Shown: positions 8,683 through 17,654 of the stretch, in pieces
Numbering within the stretch: position 1 is the stretch's first letter
How the letters are laid out: each line of letters starts with the position of its first letter
From: Lachnospiraceae bacterium XPB1003
GTDB taxonomy: Bacteria > Bacillota > Clostridia > Lachnospirales > Lachnospiraceae
Reading direction: 5' to 3'
Length of the DNA: 64,000 nucleotides
NCBI GenBank assembly: GCA_900102065.1
Contig: FMVK01000004.1
Coordinates: 62,001-126,000 of the forward strand
Notes under the pieces: model-generated
Seen by the model: the letters and a program-made list of their open reading frames with translations, nothing else
What the model was told of the DNA's origin: nothing
Database searches by the model: none
Position numbers and translations under genes: made by a program

Positions 8683-9845
8683 TGGCGATTGGTTTCCTTG
8701 ATGCAGCTTTTAACTGCTTCAGCAACTTTATCTGCAACTGTAGGATGGAATGCTTCGGGGATGATGTTGTCCTCCGAGAGTTCATTCTCGGGGATGATGG
8801 AAGCGATGGCCTTGGCTGCAGCCATCTTCATTTCTTCCGTGATCTGGCGAGCTCGTCCCTCAAGAGCACCTCTGAAGATTCCCGGGAATGCTATTACATT
8901 ATTAACCTGGTTGGGGAAGTCGGAACGACCTGTTCCTACGATCCTTGCACCTGCTGCCTTTGCAAGATCCGGCATGATCTCGGGAACGGGATTAGCCATA
9001 GCAAGGATGATAGCATCTTTGTTCATGCTGCGTACCATTTCTTCGGTAACGATACCGGGTGCGGAAACGCCGATGAAGATATCTGCGCCATTCAATGCAT
9101 CTGCCATGGTACCGCTTATATTTTCGGGATTGGTGATGCTTACCATTTTCTGCTGCATCCAGTTGAGACGGGGAGCATCCTTGGAGATAACGCCCTTGCT
9201 GTTGCAGAGTATGATATTTTTGAATCCGTAATTTAACAGGAGCTTGCAGATGGCGATACCTGCAGAACCTGCACCGCTTATTACAACCTTGCAGTTTGCG
9301 GGATCTTTGGAAACTACTTTGGTTGCATTGATAAGAGCGGCGAGAACAACGATGGCTGTTCCGTGCTGATCATCATGGAATACGGGAATATCAAGAGTCT
9401 CCTTGAGACGTTCTTCTATTTCAAAGCAGCGGGGAGCGCTGATGTCTTCAAGATTGACTCCGCCGTATCCGGGAGCAAGCCATGTAACGGCTTTGATGAT
9501 CTCTTCCGTATCCTGCGTGTCGAGACAGATGGGGACAGCGTTAACACCGCCGAACTCTTTGAAAAGGATAGCCTTTCCTTCCATAACAGGCATTGCAGCC
9601 TTGGGACCGATATTACCGAGACCGAGAACCGCGCTTCCGTCGGAAACAACAAGAATGGTATTGGACTTGATGGTATACTTATATGCTGCTTCGGGATTCT
9701 CTGCGATTATCTTGCAGGGCTCTGCAACACCGGGAGTATAGGCGAGGGCAAGAGCCTCTCTGGAATCAACAGGTGTTTTGGAAACTGTTTCTACCTTTCC
9801 TTTCCACTCTTCGTGGAGACTGAGTGCTTTTTCAGCGTTTGTCAT
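8679..9845 (-). CDS. NAD(P)-dependent malic enzyme
   Basis: Predicted to oxidatively decarboxylate malate to pyruvate and CO2 in the cytoplasm. It has 388 residues, matching the short bacterial form without the phosphotransacetylase-like domain. Motifs are LAYTPGVAEPC (about residues 33-43), VSDGSAVLGLGNIGPKA (about 65-81), EFGGVNAVPICLDT, VFHDDQHGTAIV and the dinucleotide fold VISGAGSAGIAICK. The frame extends upstream, but the ATG at 9845 is preferred because GGAGGT lies a few bases before it. Cofactor preference cannot be settled here. It is divergent from rho across about 250 bases that hold both promoters. Confidence 0.93.
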   Translation of the reverse strand: MTNAEKALSLHEEWKGKVETVSKTPVDSREALALAYTPGVAEPCKIIAENPEAAYKYTIKSNTILVVSDGSAVLGLGNIGPKAAMPVMEGKAILFKEFGGVNAVPICLDTQDTEEIIKAVTWLAPGYGGVNLEDISAPRCFEIEERLKETLDIPVFHDDQHGTAIVVLAALINATKVVSKDPANCKVVISGAGSAGIAICKLLLNYGFKNIILCNSKGVISKDAPRLNWMQQKMVSITNPENISGTMADALNGADIFIGVSAPGIVTEEMVRSMNKDAIILAMANPVPEIMPDLAKAAGARIVGTGRSDFPNQVNNVIAFPGIFRGALEGRARQITEEMKMAAAKAIASIIPENELSEDNIIPEAFHPTVADKVAEAVKSCIKETNRQ

Positions 9846-10092
9846 GATAAACCTCCGTTTATAAATTAATAAGCGCAATATGATTGCGTCGTATTTGTAT
9901 GGGCTTTTTGACCACTTGCATTATAGCGGAAAACGTGTTAGGATAACAGCGATTTCAATGACACAATTCGTAAAATATTTCCCAAGACTATTTTACAAGA
10001 ACTATTACTGAAGAATATCGAAGAAATTTTTTCCATTTTGTAATTGAATATTATTTGTTTCAGTCGGAAGTATTTCGGCAGGAGGATTTTAT

Positions 10093-11568
10093 ATGGTAAA
10101 TATGAGAGACAGGTATGAGTCTATCGCACTTACGGATCTTCGTGAAATGGCCAAGAACCGTAAGATCAAAGGTGCTTCTTCAATGAAGAAAGCCGATCTC
10201 GTGGAAGCGATGCTCATCAAAGACAGAGAAGATGAGCGCAACGAGGTTGAGGCTGCCAAGGCGGCTGCAGCTGCTGCCAAAGCTGAGGCTGCGAAAGACG
10301 ATACCAAAAAGTCGGGCTCTCAAAAAGAAGATCCGAAAAAGGATGACGTAAAAAAAGCCGATACAAGAAAGAATGATGTGGGTAAGGCGGCTTCAAAGCC
10401 TGCTGCAGAGGATATCACGGAAGAAGCGTCGAAAGAACTGGACAGCGGCGTCACGGTCAATGGAATACTTGAAGTTATGCCGGACGGTTTCGGATTCATA
10501 AGGAGCGATAATTATCTGCCGGGTGATTCGGATGTTTATGTTGCTCCCAGTCAGATAAGAAGATTTGCTTTAAAGACAGGCGATATCATTACGGGTAATA
10601 CAAGGGTAAAGACGCAGAACGAGAAGTTCCAGGCTCTTTTATTCGTAAGGACGGTTAATGATCTTCCACCCGAAACAACGGCTGCAAGATATAATTTTGA
10701 GAATATGACTCCTATCTTCCCTGATGAGAAGATAAAGCTTGAGTATCCGGGAGCACCTGTGTCCATGAGGATCATGGATCTTATCAGCCCCATCGGAAAG
10801 GGACAGAGAGGTCTTATCGTTTCCCAGCCTAAGGCAGGTAAGACGACACTTCTTAAGGATGTGGCAAAGTCAATTAAGAGGAATAATCCCGAAGTTCACA
10901 TGATAATCCTCCTCATCGACGAACGCCCGGAAGAAGTTACGGATATGAAAGAAACAGTCGGCGGTCCCGGTGTTGAAGTGATCTATTCGACTTTCGATGA
11001 GACTGCGGATCATCATAAGAGAGTTGCCGAGATGGTCATCGAGAGAGCCAGACGTCTTGTGGAATATAAGAAAGATGTGGTGATCCTGCTTGATTCCATC
11101 ACAAGACTTACAAGAGCTTATAACCAGGTGGTACCGCCAAGCGGAAGAACCCTTTCCGGCGGTCTCGATCCTGCGGCTCTTCATCCGCCCAAGAGATTCT
11201 TCGGTGCGGCAAGAAATATGAGAGAAGGCGGAAGTCTTACTATCCTTGCAACAGCTCTTGTTGAAACCGGAAGCAAGATGGATGATGTGGTATATGAGGA
11301 ATTCAAGGGAACCGGTAATATGGAAATAGTTCTCAACAGAAAGCTTTCCGAGAGAAGGATATTCCCTGCTATCGATATTCCGAAGTCCAGCACCAGAAGA
11401 GAGGATCTTCTCCTTACAGGTGAGGAGCTTGAAGCTATCAGCAATATCAGAAGAGCGGTCAACGGTATCCATCCCGATGAAACGGTTGATAAGGTTATCG
11501 ATATGTTCTCAAAGACCGCAAATAACCGAGATCTGGTGGGCCAGATACTCAAAACCAGATTTTATTAA
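10093..11568 (+). CDS. rho: Transcription termination factor Rho
   Basis: A hexameric RNA helicase that terminates transcription. The 491 residues comprise a Rho_N domain (about 5-45), a Lys/Ala/Asp-rich linker (about 50-115), and a cold-shock RNA-binding domain starting [16 protein letters not shown] (about 120). The RecA-like ATPase carries Walker [13 protein letters not shown] (about 243-254), [12 protein letters not shown], and [20 protein letters not shown]. The Q-loop and R-loop regions look intact. The low-complexity linker is longer than in E. coli Rho (419 residues); such insertions are common in Clostridia. The ATG follows AGGAGG at suitable spacing. It is first in a translation-related cluster. 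Confidence 0.97.
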   Translation: MVNMRDRYESIALTDLREMAKNRKIKGASSMKKADLVEAMLIKDREDERNEVEAAKAAAAAAKAEAAKDDTKKSGSQKEDPKKDDVKKADTRKNDVGKAASKPAAEDITEEASKELDSGVTVNGILEVMPDGFGFIRSDNYLPGDSDVYVAPSQIRRFALKTGDIITGNTRVKTQNEKFQALLFVRTVNDLPPETTAARYNFENMTPIFPDEKIKLEYPGAPVSMRIMDLISPIGKGQRGLIVSQPKAGKTTLLKDVAKSIKRNNPEVHMIILLIDERPEEVTDMKETVGGPGVEVIYSTFDETADHHKRVAEMVIERARRLVEYKKDVVILLDSITRLTRAYNQVVPPSGRTLSGGLDPAALHPPKRFFGAARNMREGGSLTILATALVETGSKMDDVVYEEFKGTGNMEIVLNRKLSERRIFPAIDIPKSSTRREDLLLTGEELEAISNIRRAVNGIHPDETVDKVIDMFSKTANNRDLVGQILKTRFY

Positions 11569-11575
11569 TTGTTGC

Positions 11576-11604
11576 TTGCATTCAAAAAAAGTATGTGATA
11601 CAAT
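11576..11604 (+). promoter_or_regulatory. rpmE promoter
   Basis: TTGCAT (11576-11581) and TACAAT (11599-11604) are separated by exactly 17 bases, immediately after the rho stop. The roughly 75-base leader that follows can fold (GTCC 11614-11617 with GGAC 11627-11630) and could be the site of L31 autoregulation, though this is only inferred. Confidence 0.7.
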
Positions 11605-11684
11605 AAACGAGCTGTCCTGAAGAAAAGGACCGAATCGTTAAAAATAATTAATTTTTAAGATAAGTTTTAGAGAGGAAGAGAACC

Positions 11685-11894
11685 ATGAGAGAAGGAATCC
11701 ATCCTGAGTATTATCAGGCAACCGTTACATGCAACTGCGGTAATACATTTGTTACCGGATCAACAAAGCAGGATATTCACGTAGAAATCTGCTCCAAGTG
11801 CCATCCTTTTTACACAGGCCAGCAGAAGGCTACAAGTGCTCGCGGTCGTGTTGATAAGTTCAATAAGAAGTACGGCATTAGCGAGAATAACTAG
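11685..11894 (+). CDS. rpmE: 50S ribosomal protein L31
   Basis: A component of the large ribosomal subunit. It has 69 residues with the zinc-binding form's four cysteines: CNCGNTF (about residues 16-22) and [10 protein letters not shown] (about 36-45). The begin [11 protein letters not shown] is typical. This is the C+ (zinc) paralogue, so it would be subject to replacement under zinc starvation in species with a C- copy; none is seen here. It is preceded by its own promoter and a GAGAGGAAGAG ribosome site, and followed by a terminator hairpin. Confidence 0.96.
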   Translation: MREGIHPEYYQATVTCNCGNTFVTGSTKQDIHVEICSKCHPFYTGQQKATSARGRVDKFNKKYGISENN

Positions 11895-11913
11895 TTCATA
11901 TTTAAACAGTTTG

Positions 11914-11958
11914 CAAGGTTGAGACAGTGTAGGTTTATACTGTCTCAACCTTGTTTTA
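11914..11958 (+). terminator. Intrinsic terminator after rpmE
   Basis: CAAGGTTGAGACAGT (11914-11928) pairs perfectly with ACTGTCTCAACCTTG (11939-11953), then TTTTAT. The next gene starts only about 20 bases later, so the hairpin probably attenuates and sets the ratio of rpmE to the downstream genes. Confidence 0.85.
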
Positions 11959-11976
11959 TATTTGCGAGGTAGAATA

Positions 11977-13140
11977 TTGAGCAGAAAAAACAAGAAATGT
12001 GTATATAGCGGTATAGGCGGGCAGGCTGTTCTTGAAGGCGTAATGATGCGCAATAAAAACAAGTATGCCGTTGCCGTACGTAAACCGGACGGTAAGATAG
12101 AAGTCGATACCCGTGAACTGAATTACGACCCGAAGAGTCTTCTCAGAAGGATCCCTTTTATAAGAGGTATCATTGTATTCGCCGATTCTCTTTCCCTCGG
12201 AATGAATATCATCTCTTACTCAGCTTCGTTTTATGAAGAAGAGGAAGAAGAGACCGGTTTTGACCGTGCATTGAAGAAGATATTCGGAAAGAGAGCCGAT
12301 GATGTGGTCATGGGATTCACAATTCTTTGTTCCGTTATCATGGCCATAGCACTTTTCATGCTTCTTCCTTACGGTGTGTCTGAATTATTGAAGAGATATG
12401 TGGTAAGCGAAGGTCTGGTGCTTTTGACAGAAGGCATATTGAGAATGCTGGTATTTATCATATATGTGGCGGCTATTGCTCTTATGAAGGATATAAAGAG
12501 GCTGTATCAGTATCACGGTGCCGAGCATAAGTGCATCAACTGTATCGAGAGCGGAAGACCTCTTACGGTCAGGAATGTTAAGCGCACGTCAAGATTTCAT
12601 AAGAGATGTGGGACCAGCTTTTTGCTCCTTGTGGTTATCATAGGTATAGTGCTCTGCTTTTTTATAAGGACAGATATCATTATCTTCCGAATATTATACA
12701 GACTGCTTATGATCCCTGTAGTGGCAGGTATCGCATATGAGCTCCTCAGAGCTTCGGGAAGAAAGGATAATATATTCTTAAATATCGTATCTGCGCCCGG
12801 ACTCTGGCTTCAGAGGATCACGACAAAAGAACCCGATGATGAGATGATAGAAGTTGCCATCGCATCTGTGGAAGCGGTATTTGACTGGAGAAAGTTCGAA
12901 AAAAAGCATTTTAAGCGTCGCGTCGTTAAAAAGGACGGAGAGTCTGCGATCGACAGATCATCGGAGTCAGATGTTCGTAATGAAGATATTGAGACTGAAG
13001 ATCAGGCTGAGATTCGTAATGATATCCCGGATGAATTGGCCGATGATGAGACGATGGTGATCTCTGTTATCGATATCCCGGACGAAGGCAGCGAAGAGAC
13101 GCAAGAGGGTGCAGACGGAGATGACGATGACGTATCGTGA
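11977..13140 (+). CDS. DUF1385 membrane protein (YqhQ family)
   Basis: A 387-residue membrane protein of the DUF1385 family, commonly located beside prmC and prfA in Firmicutes. The N-terminal signature is SGIGGQAVLEGVMMR. About four hydrophobic segments follow, and the conserved YQYHGAEHKCINCIESG loop with histidines and cysteines suggests metal binding. The last 75 or so residues form an acidic, disordered tail beyond the usual family end. The chosen TTG at 11977 has GCGAGGT 6 bases upstream; the frame is open to a weaker TTG at 11962. It overlaps prmC. The biochemical role is unknown. Confidence 0.85.
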   Translation: MSRKNKKCVYSGIGGQAVLEGVMMRNKNKYAVAVRKPDGKIEVDTRELNYDPKSLLRRIPFIRGIIVFADSLSLGMNIISYSASFYEEEEEETGFDRALKKIFGKRADDVVMGFTILCSVIMAIALFMLLPYGVSELLKRYVVSEGLVLLTEGILRMLVFIIYVAAIALMKDIKRLYQYHGAEHKCINCIESGRPLTVRNVKRTSRFHKRCGTSFLLLVVIIGIVLCFFIRTDIIIFRILYRLLMIPVVAGIAYELLRASGRKDNIFLNIVSAPGLWLQRITTKEPDDEMIEVAIASVEAVFDWRKFEKKHFKRRVVKKDGESAIDRSSESDVRNEDIETEDQAEIRNDIPDELADDETMVISVIDIPDEGSEETQEGADGDDDDVS

Positions 13141-13954
13141 AGCTCTTGAAAACGGTTGTAAGAGATTAACCGATGGCGGGATACCCGATCCCATGATCGA
13201 TGCAGAGTTGTTTTTGATGCATGTGTGTCGATGCGGGAGAAATGAGAGATTCATGAATCCGGGGCGGATCCTTACAGATGAAGAAGAAGGGCGCTTTCTT
13301 GATTTTTTGGATAAAAGATGTAAACGCATCCCGCTTCAACATCTGACGGGCGTGCAGAATTTTATGGGGATGGATTTTAAAGTAAGCCCTGCAGTACTCA
13401 TTCCGAGAGCCGATACAGAGATCCTTGTGGAAGAAGTTATGAAGGATGGAGCGGTCGGAGCGTCCATACTGGATATGTGTACCGGATCCGGCTGTATAAT
13501 CCTAAGTCTCGTGAAATATGTTTCGGGAGCAAGAGGTATGGGTGCGGACATATCGGAAAATGCACTTGCCGTAGCGAAAGAGAACGGAAGTCTGCTCGGA
13601 CTTGATGCGGAATTCATACAGTCGGATCTGTATGAGAATATCGACGACAGCTTTGATATCATCGTAAGCAATCCGCCCTATATAAAGACTGAAGTGATAG
13701 ACACACTGATGCCCGAAGTAAGGGATCATGATCCATATATAGCATTGGACGGCGGAGAAGACGGCCTGGATTTTTATCGGAAGATAATAGCAGGTGCCGT
13801 GGATCATCTGAACAGGAACGGGAAGATTTATTTAGAGATCGGATATGACGAGCAGGAAGCTGTCGAAGAGATCTTAAGAAATAATAATTTTAAAAATATC
13901 ACGACCATAAAGGATTACTCGGATCTTCCGAGAGTCGTGAAAGCGGAGATTTGA
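13127..13954 (+). CDS. prmC: Release factor glutamine methyltransferase PrmC
   Basis: Methylates the glutamine of the GGQ motif in peptide release factors, here presumably the RF-1 encoded by the next gene. The SAM site [15 protein letters not shown] and the catalytic NPPY motif ([10 protein letters not shown]) are present. The N-terminal helical domain begins [10 protein letters not shown]. The ATG at 13127 is chosen because GGAG lies 6 bases upstream and the start aligns with known PrmC proteins; alternatives are ATG 13121 and GTG 13109. The gene begins inside the end of the yqhQ-like gene, and its stop overlaps the region before prfA, so the three genes are likely coupled. Confidence 0.93.
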   Translation: MTYREALENGCKRLTDGGIPDPMIDAELFLMHVCRCGRNERFMNPGRILTDEEEGRFLDFLDKRCKRIPLQHLTGVQNFMGMDFKVSPAVLIPRADTEILVEEVMKDGAVGASILDMCTGSGCIILSLVKYVSGARGMGADISENALAVAKENGSLLGLDAEFIQSDLYENIDDSFDIIVSNPPYIKTEVIDTLMPEVRDHDPYIALDGGEDGLDFYRKIIAGAVDHLNRNGKIYLEIGYDEQEAVEEILRNNNFKNITTIKDYSDLPRVVKAEI

Positions 13955-13956
13955 TT

Positions 13957-15033
13957 ATGTTTGATAAGCTTGAGGATCTGCTTCGCAGATCAGAAGAGAT
14001 CATGAATGCGTTATCAGAGCCGGGTGCGGCAGATGATACCGATAGATTTAGAAAACTTATGAAGGAAAGCAGTGATATTGCACCGATCGTTGAAGCATAT
14101 AAGGAATACAAAAAGTGCGGAAGCGATATGGAAGATGCGATAATGCTTCTTGAAGAGGAGAAAGATCCGGATATGCGTGCAATGCTCAAAGAAGAGCATG
14201 CTGAGGCTAAGAAAAAGAAAGAAGAGCTCGAGGAACGTTTAAAGATCCTGCTTCTTCCAAAGGATCCCAATGATGAGAAGAATGTTGTTGTGGAGATCCG
14301 CGCAGGCGCCGGCGGAGATGAGGCTGCTCTTTTTGCTGCCGAGCTGTATCGTATGTATGTACATTACGCAGAAAGCAGACACTGGAAGGTGGAACTTGTA
14401 AATGCCGATGAAACGGGAATCGGCGGAATGAAGGAAGCTGAGTTCATGGTATCCGGAAGCGGAGCTTATTCGGTTCTCAAGTATGAAAGCGGAGTTCACA
14501 GAGTTCAGCGTGTTCCCGAGACAGAATCCGGCGGAAGGATCCATACTTCCACTGCCACAGTTGCAGTAATGCCTGAAGCCGAAGATGTGGATGTTCAGAT
14601 CGATGAAAAAGATATCAGGATCGACGTTATGCGTGCGTCCGGAAACGGTGGACAGTGTGTTAATACCACAGACTCTGCAGTTCGTCTTACACATTACCCT
14701 ACAGGTATAGTAATATATTCTCAAACAGAAAAATCACAGCTGCAGAATAAGGACAAAGCATTCGCACTCTTACGTGCAAAGCTCTACGACCTTGAATGTC
14801 AAAAAGCTCATGCGGCAGAGGCAGATCTCCGCAGAAGTCAGATAGGAACGGGAGACAGATCCGAGAAGATCAGAACTTATAATTTCCCGCAGGGACGTGT
14901 TACGGATCACAGAATAGGTCTGACACTCTACAAGCTTGATAAGATCATGAACGGAGATGTTCAGGAGATCATTGATGCATGTATCGCAGCCGATCAGGCA
15001 GCAAAGCTTGTAAAGATGAATGAAAACGGATAA
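13957..15033 (+). CDS. prfA: Peptide chain release factor 1
   Basis: Recognises UAA and UAG stop codons and triggers hydrolysis of peptidyl-tRNA. It has 358 residues, with the catalytic loop [15 protein letters not shown] and the codon-recognition tripeptide in the P-x-T form (RVPETESGG). PxT distinguishes RF-1 from the SPF tripeptide of RF-2. The ATG at 13957 follows an AGCGGAG site; a TTG two codons earlier overlaps the prmC stop. It directly follows the methyltransferase that modifies its GGQ. Confidence 0.96.
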   Translation: MFDKLEDLLRRSEEIMNALSEPGAADDTDRFRKLMKESSDIAPIVEAYKEYKKCGSDMEDAIMLLEEEKDPDMRAMLKEEHAEAKKKKEELEERLKILLLPKDPNDEKNVVVEIRAGAGGDEAALFAAELYRMYVHYAESRHWKVELVNADETGIGGMKEAEFMVSGSGAYSVLKYESGVHRVQRVPETESGGRIHTSTATVAVMPEAEDVDVQIDEKDIRIDVMRASGNGGQCVNTTDSAVRLTHYPTGIVIYSQTEKSQLQNKDKAFALLRAKLYDLECQKAHAAEADLRRSQIGTGDRSEKIRTYNFPQGRVTDHRIGLTLYKLDKIMNGDVQEIIDACIAADQAAKLVKMNENG

Positions 15034-15042
15034 TGGGAGATA

Positions 15043-15990
15043 ATGGGAAGAAAAGGTCCGGAAAATCTTACAGATGTTCAGAAGCTTCGTAAAGGGTTTC
15101 ACATAGATATCGTAAGAGATATCCTTACGGTGATAACCGGAGTATGCCTTTTTGTCGGTGCACTTATTATCGTGAAGCATATCTATGACGGACATGTGAC
15201 CGGTGATCAGATGGAAGAGCTAAGGGCTATGGTGGCTGCTGATGAAGAGAAGGGACTTACTGCTGCAGAAATCCCTGATCTTACAGGTAATAAAGCCGGT
15301 ACAGGTAAGAGTTCCGGTGATGAAGGGGATGCCGAAGCGGCATCTTCTGTCGAAGATGAAGGAGATGGCCTTACTGTTCTTTCCAAATATCGTGGCGTAT
15401 ATGAGAAGAATCATGATGTATGCGGATGGCTGTATATAGAAGGAACCGTGATCAACTATCCCGTGATGCAGACACCGGATGATGAACAGTATTACATGCA
15501 CAGAGATTTTTACGGACGAAACAATGCGGACGGTTGTCTGGTCATGGATACCGATTCGGTTGTGGGTGTGGGAAACCGGTCTCATAACTATGAAGGCGGG
15601 ATAGCGCCTTCGACGAATCTTATAATCCACGGTCATCATCTCATTAAAAGCGCCATGTTCGGTGATCTGGTTGATTACAGATCCGAAGAATACGGGAAAG
15701 CTCATTCTAAGATCTGCTTTGATTCACTTTACGAGAAGAGGGAATATGAGCTGATCGCCGCATTTGATACAAGAGTATACAGCGTGGATGATCAGGTATT
15801 TAAATACTACAATTTCTTTAATGCGGAAAACGAAGAAGAATTTGATTATTTCTACAACAACATCAAGAAAATGTCTGCTTATGATACCGGAGTGACGGCT
15901 GAGTTCGGAGATGAATTCATTACTCTTTCAACCTGCGCATATCAGGCTGCAAACGGAAGATTTGTTGTGGTGGCTAAGCGAGTTAAGTAG
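15043..15990 (+). CDS. srtB: Class B sortase
   Basis: A membrane-anchored transpeptidase that attaches surface proteins to peptidoglycan. After a basic N-terminus there is one hydrophobic segment (about residues 30-48), then a polar, acidic linker of about 65 residues. The sortase core carries GWLYIEGTVINYPVMQ, the catalytic His in IIHGHH (about 195-200), Cys298 in LSTCAY and Arg306 in GRFVVVAKR. The TLSTC signature and the extra helices fit class B. No sorting-signal substrate was found in the window, so its client is elsewhere. It follows prfA by 9 bases and is probably in the same transcript. Confidence 0.93.
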   Translation: MGRKGPENLTDVQKLRKGFHIDIVRDILTVITGVCLFVGALIIVKHIYDGHVTGDQMEELRAMVAADEEKGLTAAEIPDLTGNKAGTGKSSGDEGDAEAASSVEDEGDGLTVLSKYRGVYEKNHDVCGWLYIEGTVINYPVMQTPDDEQYYMHRDFYGRNNADGCLVMDTDSVVGVGNRSHNYEGGIAPSTNLIIHGHHLIKSAMFGDLVDYRSEEYGKAHSKICFDSLYEKREYELIAAFDTRVYSVDDQVFKYYNFFNAENEEEFDYFYNNIKKMSAYDTGVTAEFGDEFITLSTCAYQAANGRFVVVAKRVK

Positions 15991-15994
15991 AAGA

Positions 15995-16942
15995 TCATAA
16001 TCGCGTAAGAGGAATGCCATAGGGATTGAGCGCGTCCCTGTGGCCTTTTTTTATGTACTCTCTGTATTCTCTGGGAGTACAATCGAGAAATTTTTTGAAG
16101 ATCCGGTTGAAATAACTGGGATTGGGAAAGCCGGTTGCCATAGCGAGATCCTGCATACTTTCCGTTTTCTTCTCGGAACGCTGTAGTCTTCTGGCGGCTT
16201 CGTAAATCCTCTGCTCTAGAAGCAGATCGAACGGCGACATTCCGAGAGAACGCTTGAAACAACGGCAACACTCACTCTTGCTTACATGAATGCTGTCCGA
16301 GATCATATCCAGAGTCACTTTTGAACTGAATGCCGAATGCATATAGATCAGAGCTTTTTTAACTCTGGTTTCATCAATTGTTGCCTGTGAGACTTTGTCG
16401 GTATCAAAATCGATACGGCTGCTCTTTTCAAGAAGCTGTAACCAAAGCGCGCAGAGTCTGCTCTTGGTTTCCAGCTCATAACCAAATGAGAGCTTAAGAT
16501 TTGTCTCAAGTATGGTATTAATATTTTCCAGTGCCCGGACTCCGTATTCGTCATCTCGGGATAGTATGAGATGTGATAGTCCTTCGTTGTTTTTGAGAGG
16601 CTCGCAGTACTTGGTGGCAAGAAAAGAGTCGTTTTGCTCGAAGAGATAAGCCGGATGAAAGAGTATGGATAGTATGACTGTGGAGACACCGGGATCTGCA
16701 GGATGTATCATATGGAGACGGTCCTGGTTGATCCATACCGCATTTCCGGCGTTGACTGTAAAAGTTTCTCCACCTATGGAAAAGACCGCGCTGCCTTCAC
16801 GCACCAGGTCTATCTCCATTTCCGGATGCCAGTGAGCACGCACGCGTCGCATATACATCCCGTCGAGATCCATGTAATAGACACCTACGGGATAATCCAT
16901 GTTCGTATGTTCAAAGTAGTCTTCGAAACTCTCTTTATTCAT
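15995..16942 (-). CDS. AraC-family transcription regulator with cupin-type sensor
   Basis: A predicted sugar- or metabolite-responsive activator of about 315 residues. An N-terminal AraC-type cupin includes HWHPEMEIDLVREGSAVFSIGG, and the two helix-turn-helix units occupy the last 100 residues (LDMISDSIHVSKSECCRCFK and MATGFPNPSYFNRIFKKF, then CTPREYRE). The ATG at 16942 is chosen because a perfect extended -10 lies 7 bases upstream, implying a leaderless message. Other in-frame starts at 16987 (with AGAAGG only 2 bases away) or 17014 would place the promoter inside the gene. It converges on the sortase gene with only 4 bases between stops. The ligand is unknown. Confidence 0.85.
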   Translation of the reverse strand: MNKESFEDYFEHTNMDYPVGVYYMDLDGMYMRRVRAHWHPEMEIDLVREGSAVFSIGGETFTVNAGNAVWINQDRLHMIHPADPGVSTVILSILFHPAYLFEQNDSFLATKYCEPLKNNEGLSHLILSRDDEYGVRALENINTILETNLKLSFGYELETKSRLCALWLQLLEKSSRIDFDTDKVSQATIDETRVKKALIYMHSAFSSKVTLDMISDSIHVSKSECCRCFKRSLGMSPFDLLLEQRIYEAARRLQRSEKKTESMQDLAMATGFPNPSYFNRIFKKFLDCTPREYREYIKKGHRDALNPYGIPLTRL

Positions 16943-16949
16943 GGGATTA

Positions 16950-16960
16950 ATTATAGCATA
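16950..16960 (-). promoter_or_regulatory. Perfect extended -10 promoter of the AraC-family gene
   Basis: On the minus strand, TATGCTATAAT reads a consensus extended -10. Only 7 bases separate it from the ATG at 16942, so initiation is expected at the A of the start codon. No good -35 is seen, as is usual for extended -10 promoters. Confidence 0.55.
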
Positions 16961-17105
16961 ATAATCATCCTGAGCATGTGAAAACATCACCTTCTTTCGG
17001 GCGCGGAAGTGCAAACAAAAAGTGGTGGAATTGCCTAAGTTGTAAAGGTAAAATATATAAGTGGTTCATTGGAAACAGACATTTTTTCGAGGGAGGAAGA
17101 ATCAG

Positions 17106-17654
17106 ATGTCTAACAGAGGCAGAACAGTTACGTATGTTCGATCGACAAATTCAAGCATATATATTCTGTTTGTAGGTTTTGCAATTTTTTTCATGGGTGT
17201 TCTTGTCAATCACTCCGATACGATGGGTACAAATACAGGGAAGGAAGTTAGCCCCGCATATGGCCTGATGTTTGCGCTTATAGGGCTGTGGATGATAAGC
17301 ATGGGGATAATCCCTTTGTTTATCGAACCCAGAAGAAAGAAGCTGATGATAGCGGAATTAAAGCAAATGAACAATACGGTCATTGCCACTATTGTTGGTT
17401 TTCCGAGAAATCCGGGAAACAAGATCAATAAAATGGCACCATATCTGATGGAATGCCGTTATTTTGATGATGCTACCGGACTTATAAATATATATTACGG
17501 TAATGAATTTCATATGCCGGATAACAGATTCATTGGATGCAGAGTAAAGGTTTATATTGATAAGACAGATCCTTCAAGATATTACGTGGATATGACTCAG
17601 ATCGAGACTCCTGTTTTGTCATCGGGATCATTTGGGGGAGGTGCTGTAAGATGA
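17106..17654 (+). CDS. Membrane protein of unknown function (first gene of zinc-ribbon module)
   Basis: Not recognised. The 182-residue protein has two hydrophobic segments, about residues 17-35 (IYILFVGFAIFFMGVLV) and 54-75 (YGLMFALIGLWMISMG). A soluble C-terminal domain follows, with the sequence ECRYFDDATGLINIYYGNEF and then VKVYIDKTDPSRYYVDM. That shape resembles DUF3592-like membrane proteins but is too weak to assign. The ATG at 17106 follows GGGAGGAAG at 7 bases. The stop overlaps the next start by ATGA, tying it to the zinc-ribbon protein. Confidence 0.7.
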   Translation: MSNRGRTVTYVRSTNSSIYILFVGFAIFFMGVLVNHSDTMGTNTGKEVSPAYGLMFALIGLWMISMGIIPLFIEPRRKKLMIAELKQMNNTVIATIVGFPRNPGNKINKMAPYLMECRYFDDATGLINIYYGNEFHMPDNRFIGCRVKVYIDKTDPSRYYVDMTQIETPVLSSGSFGGGAVR

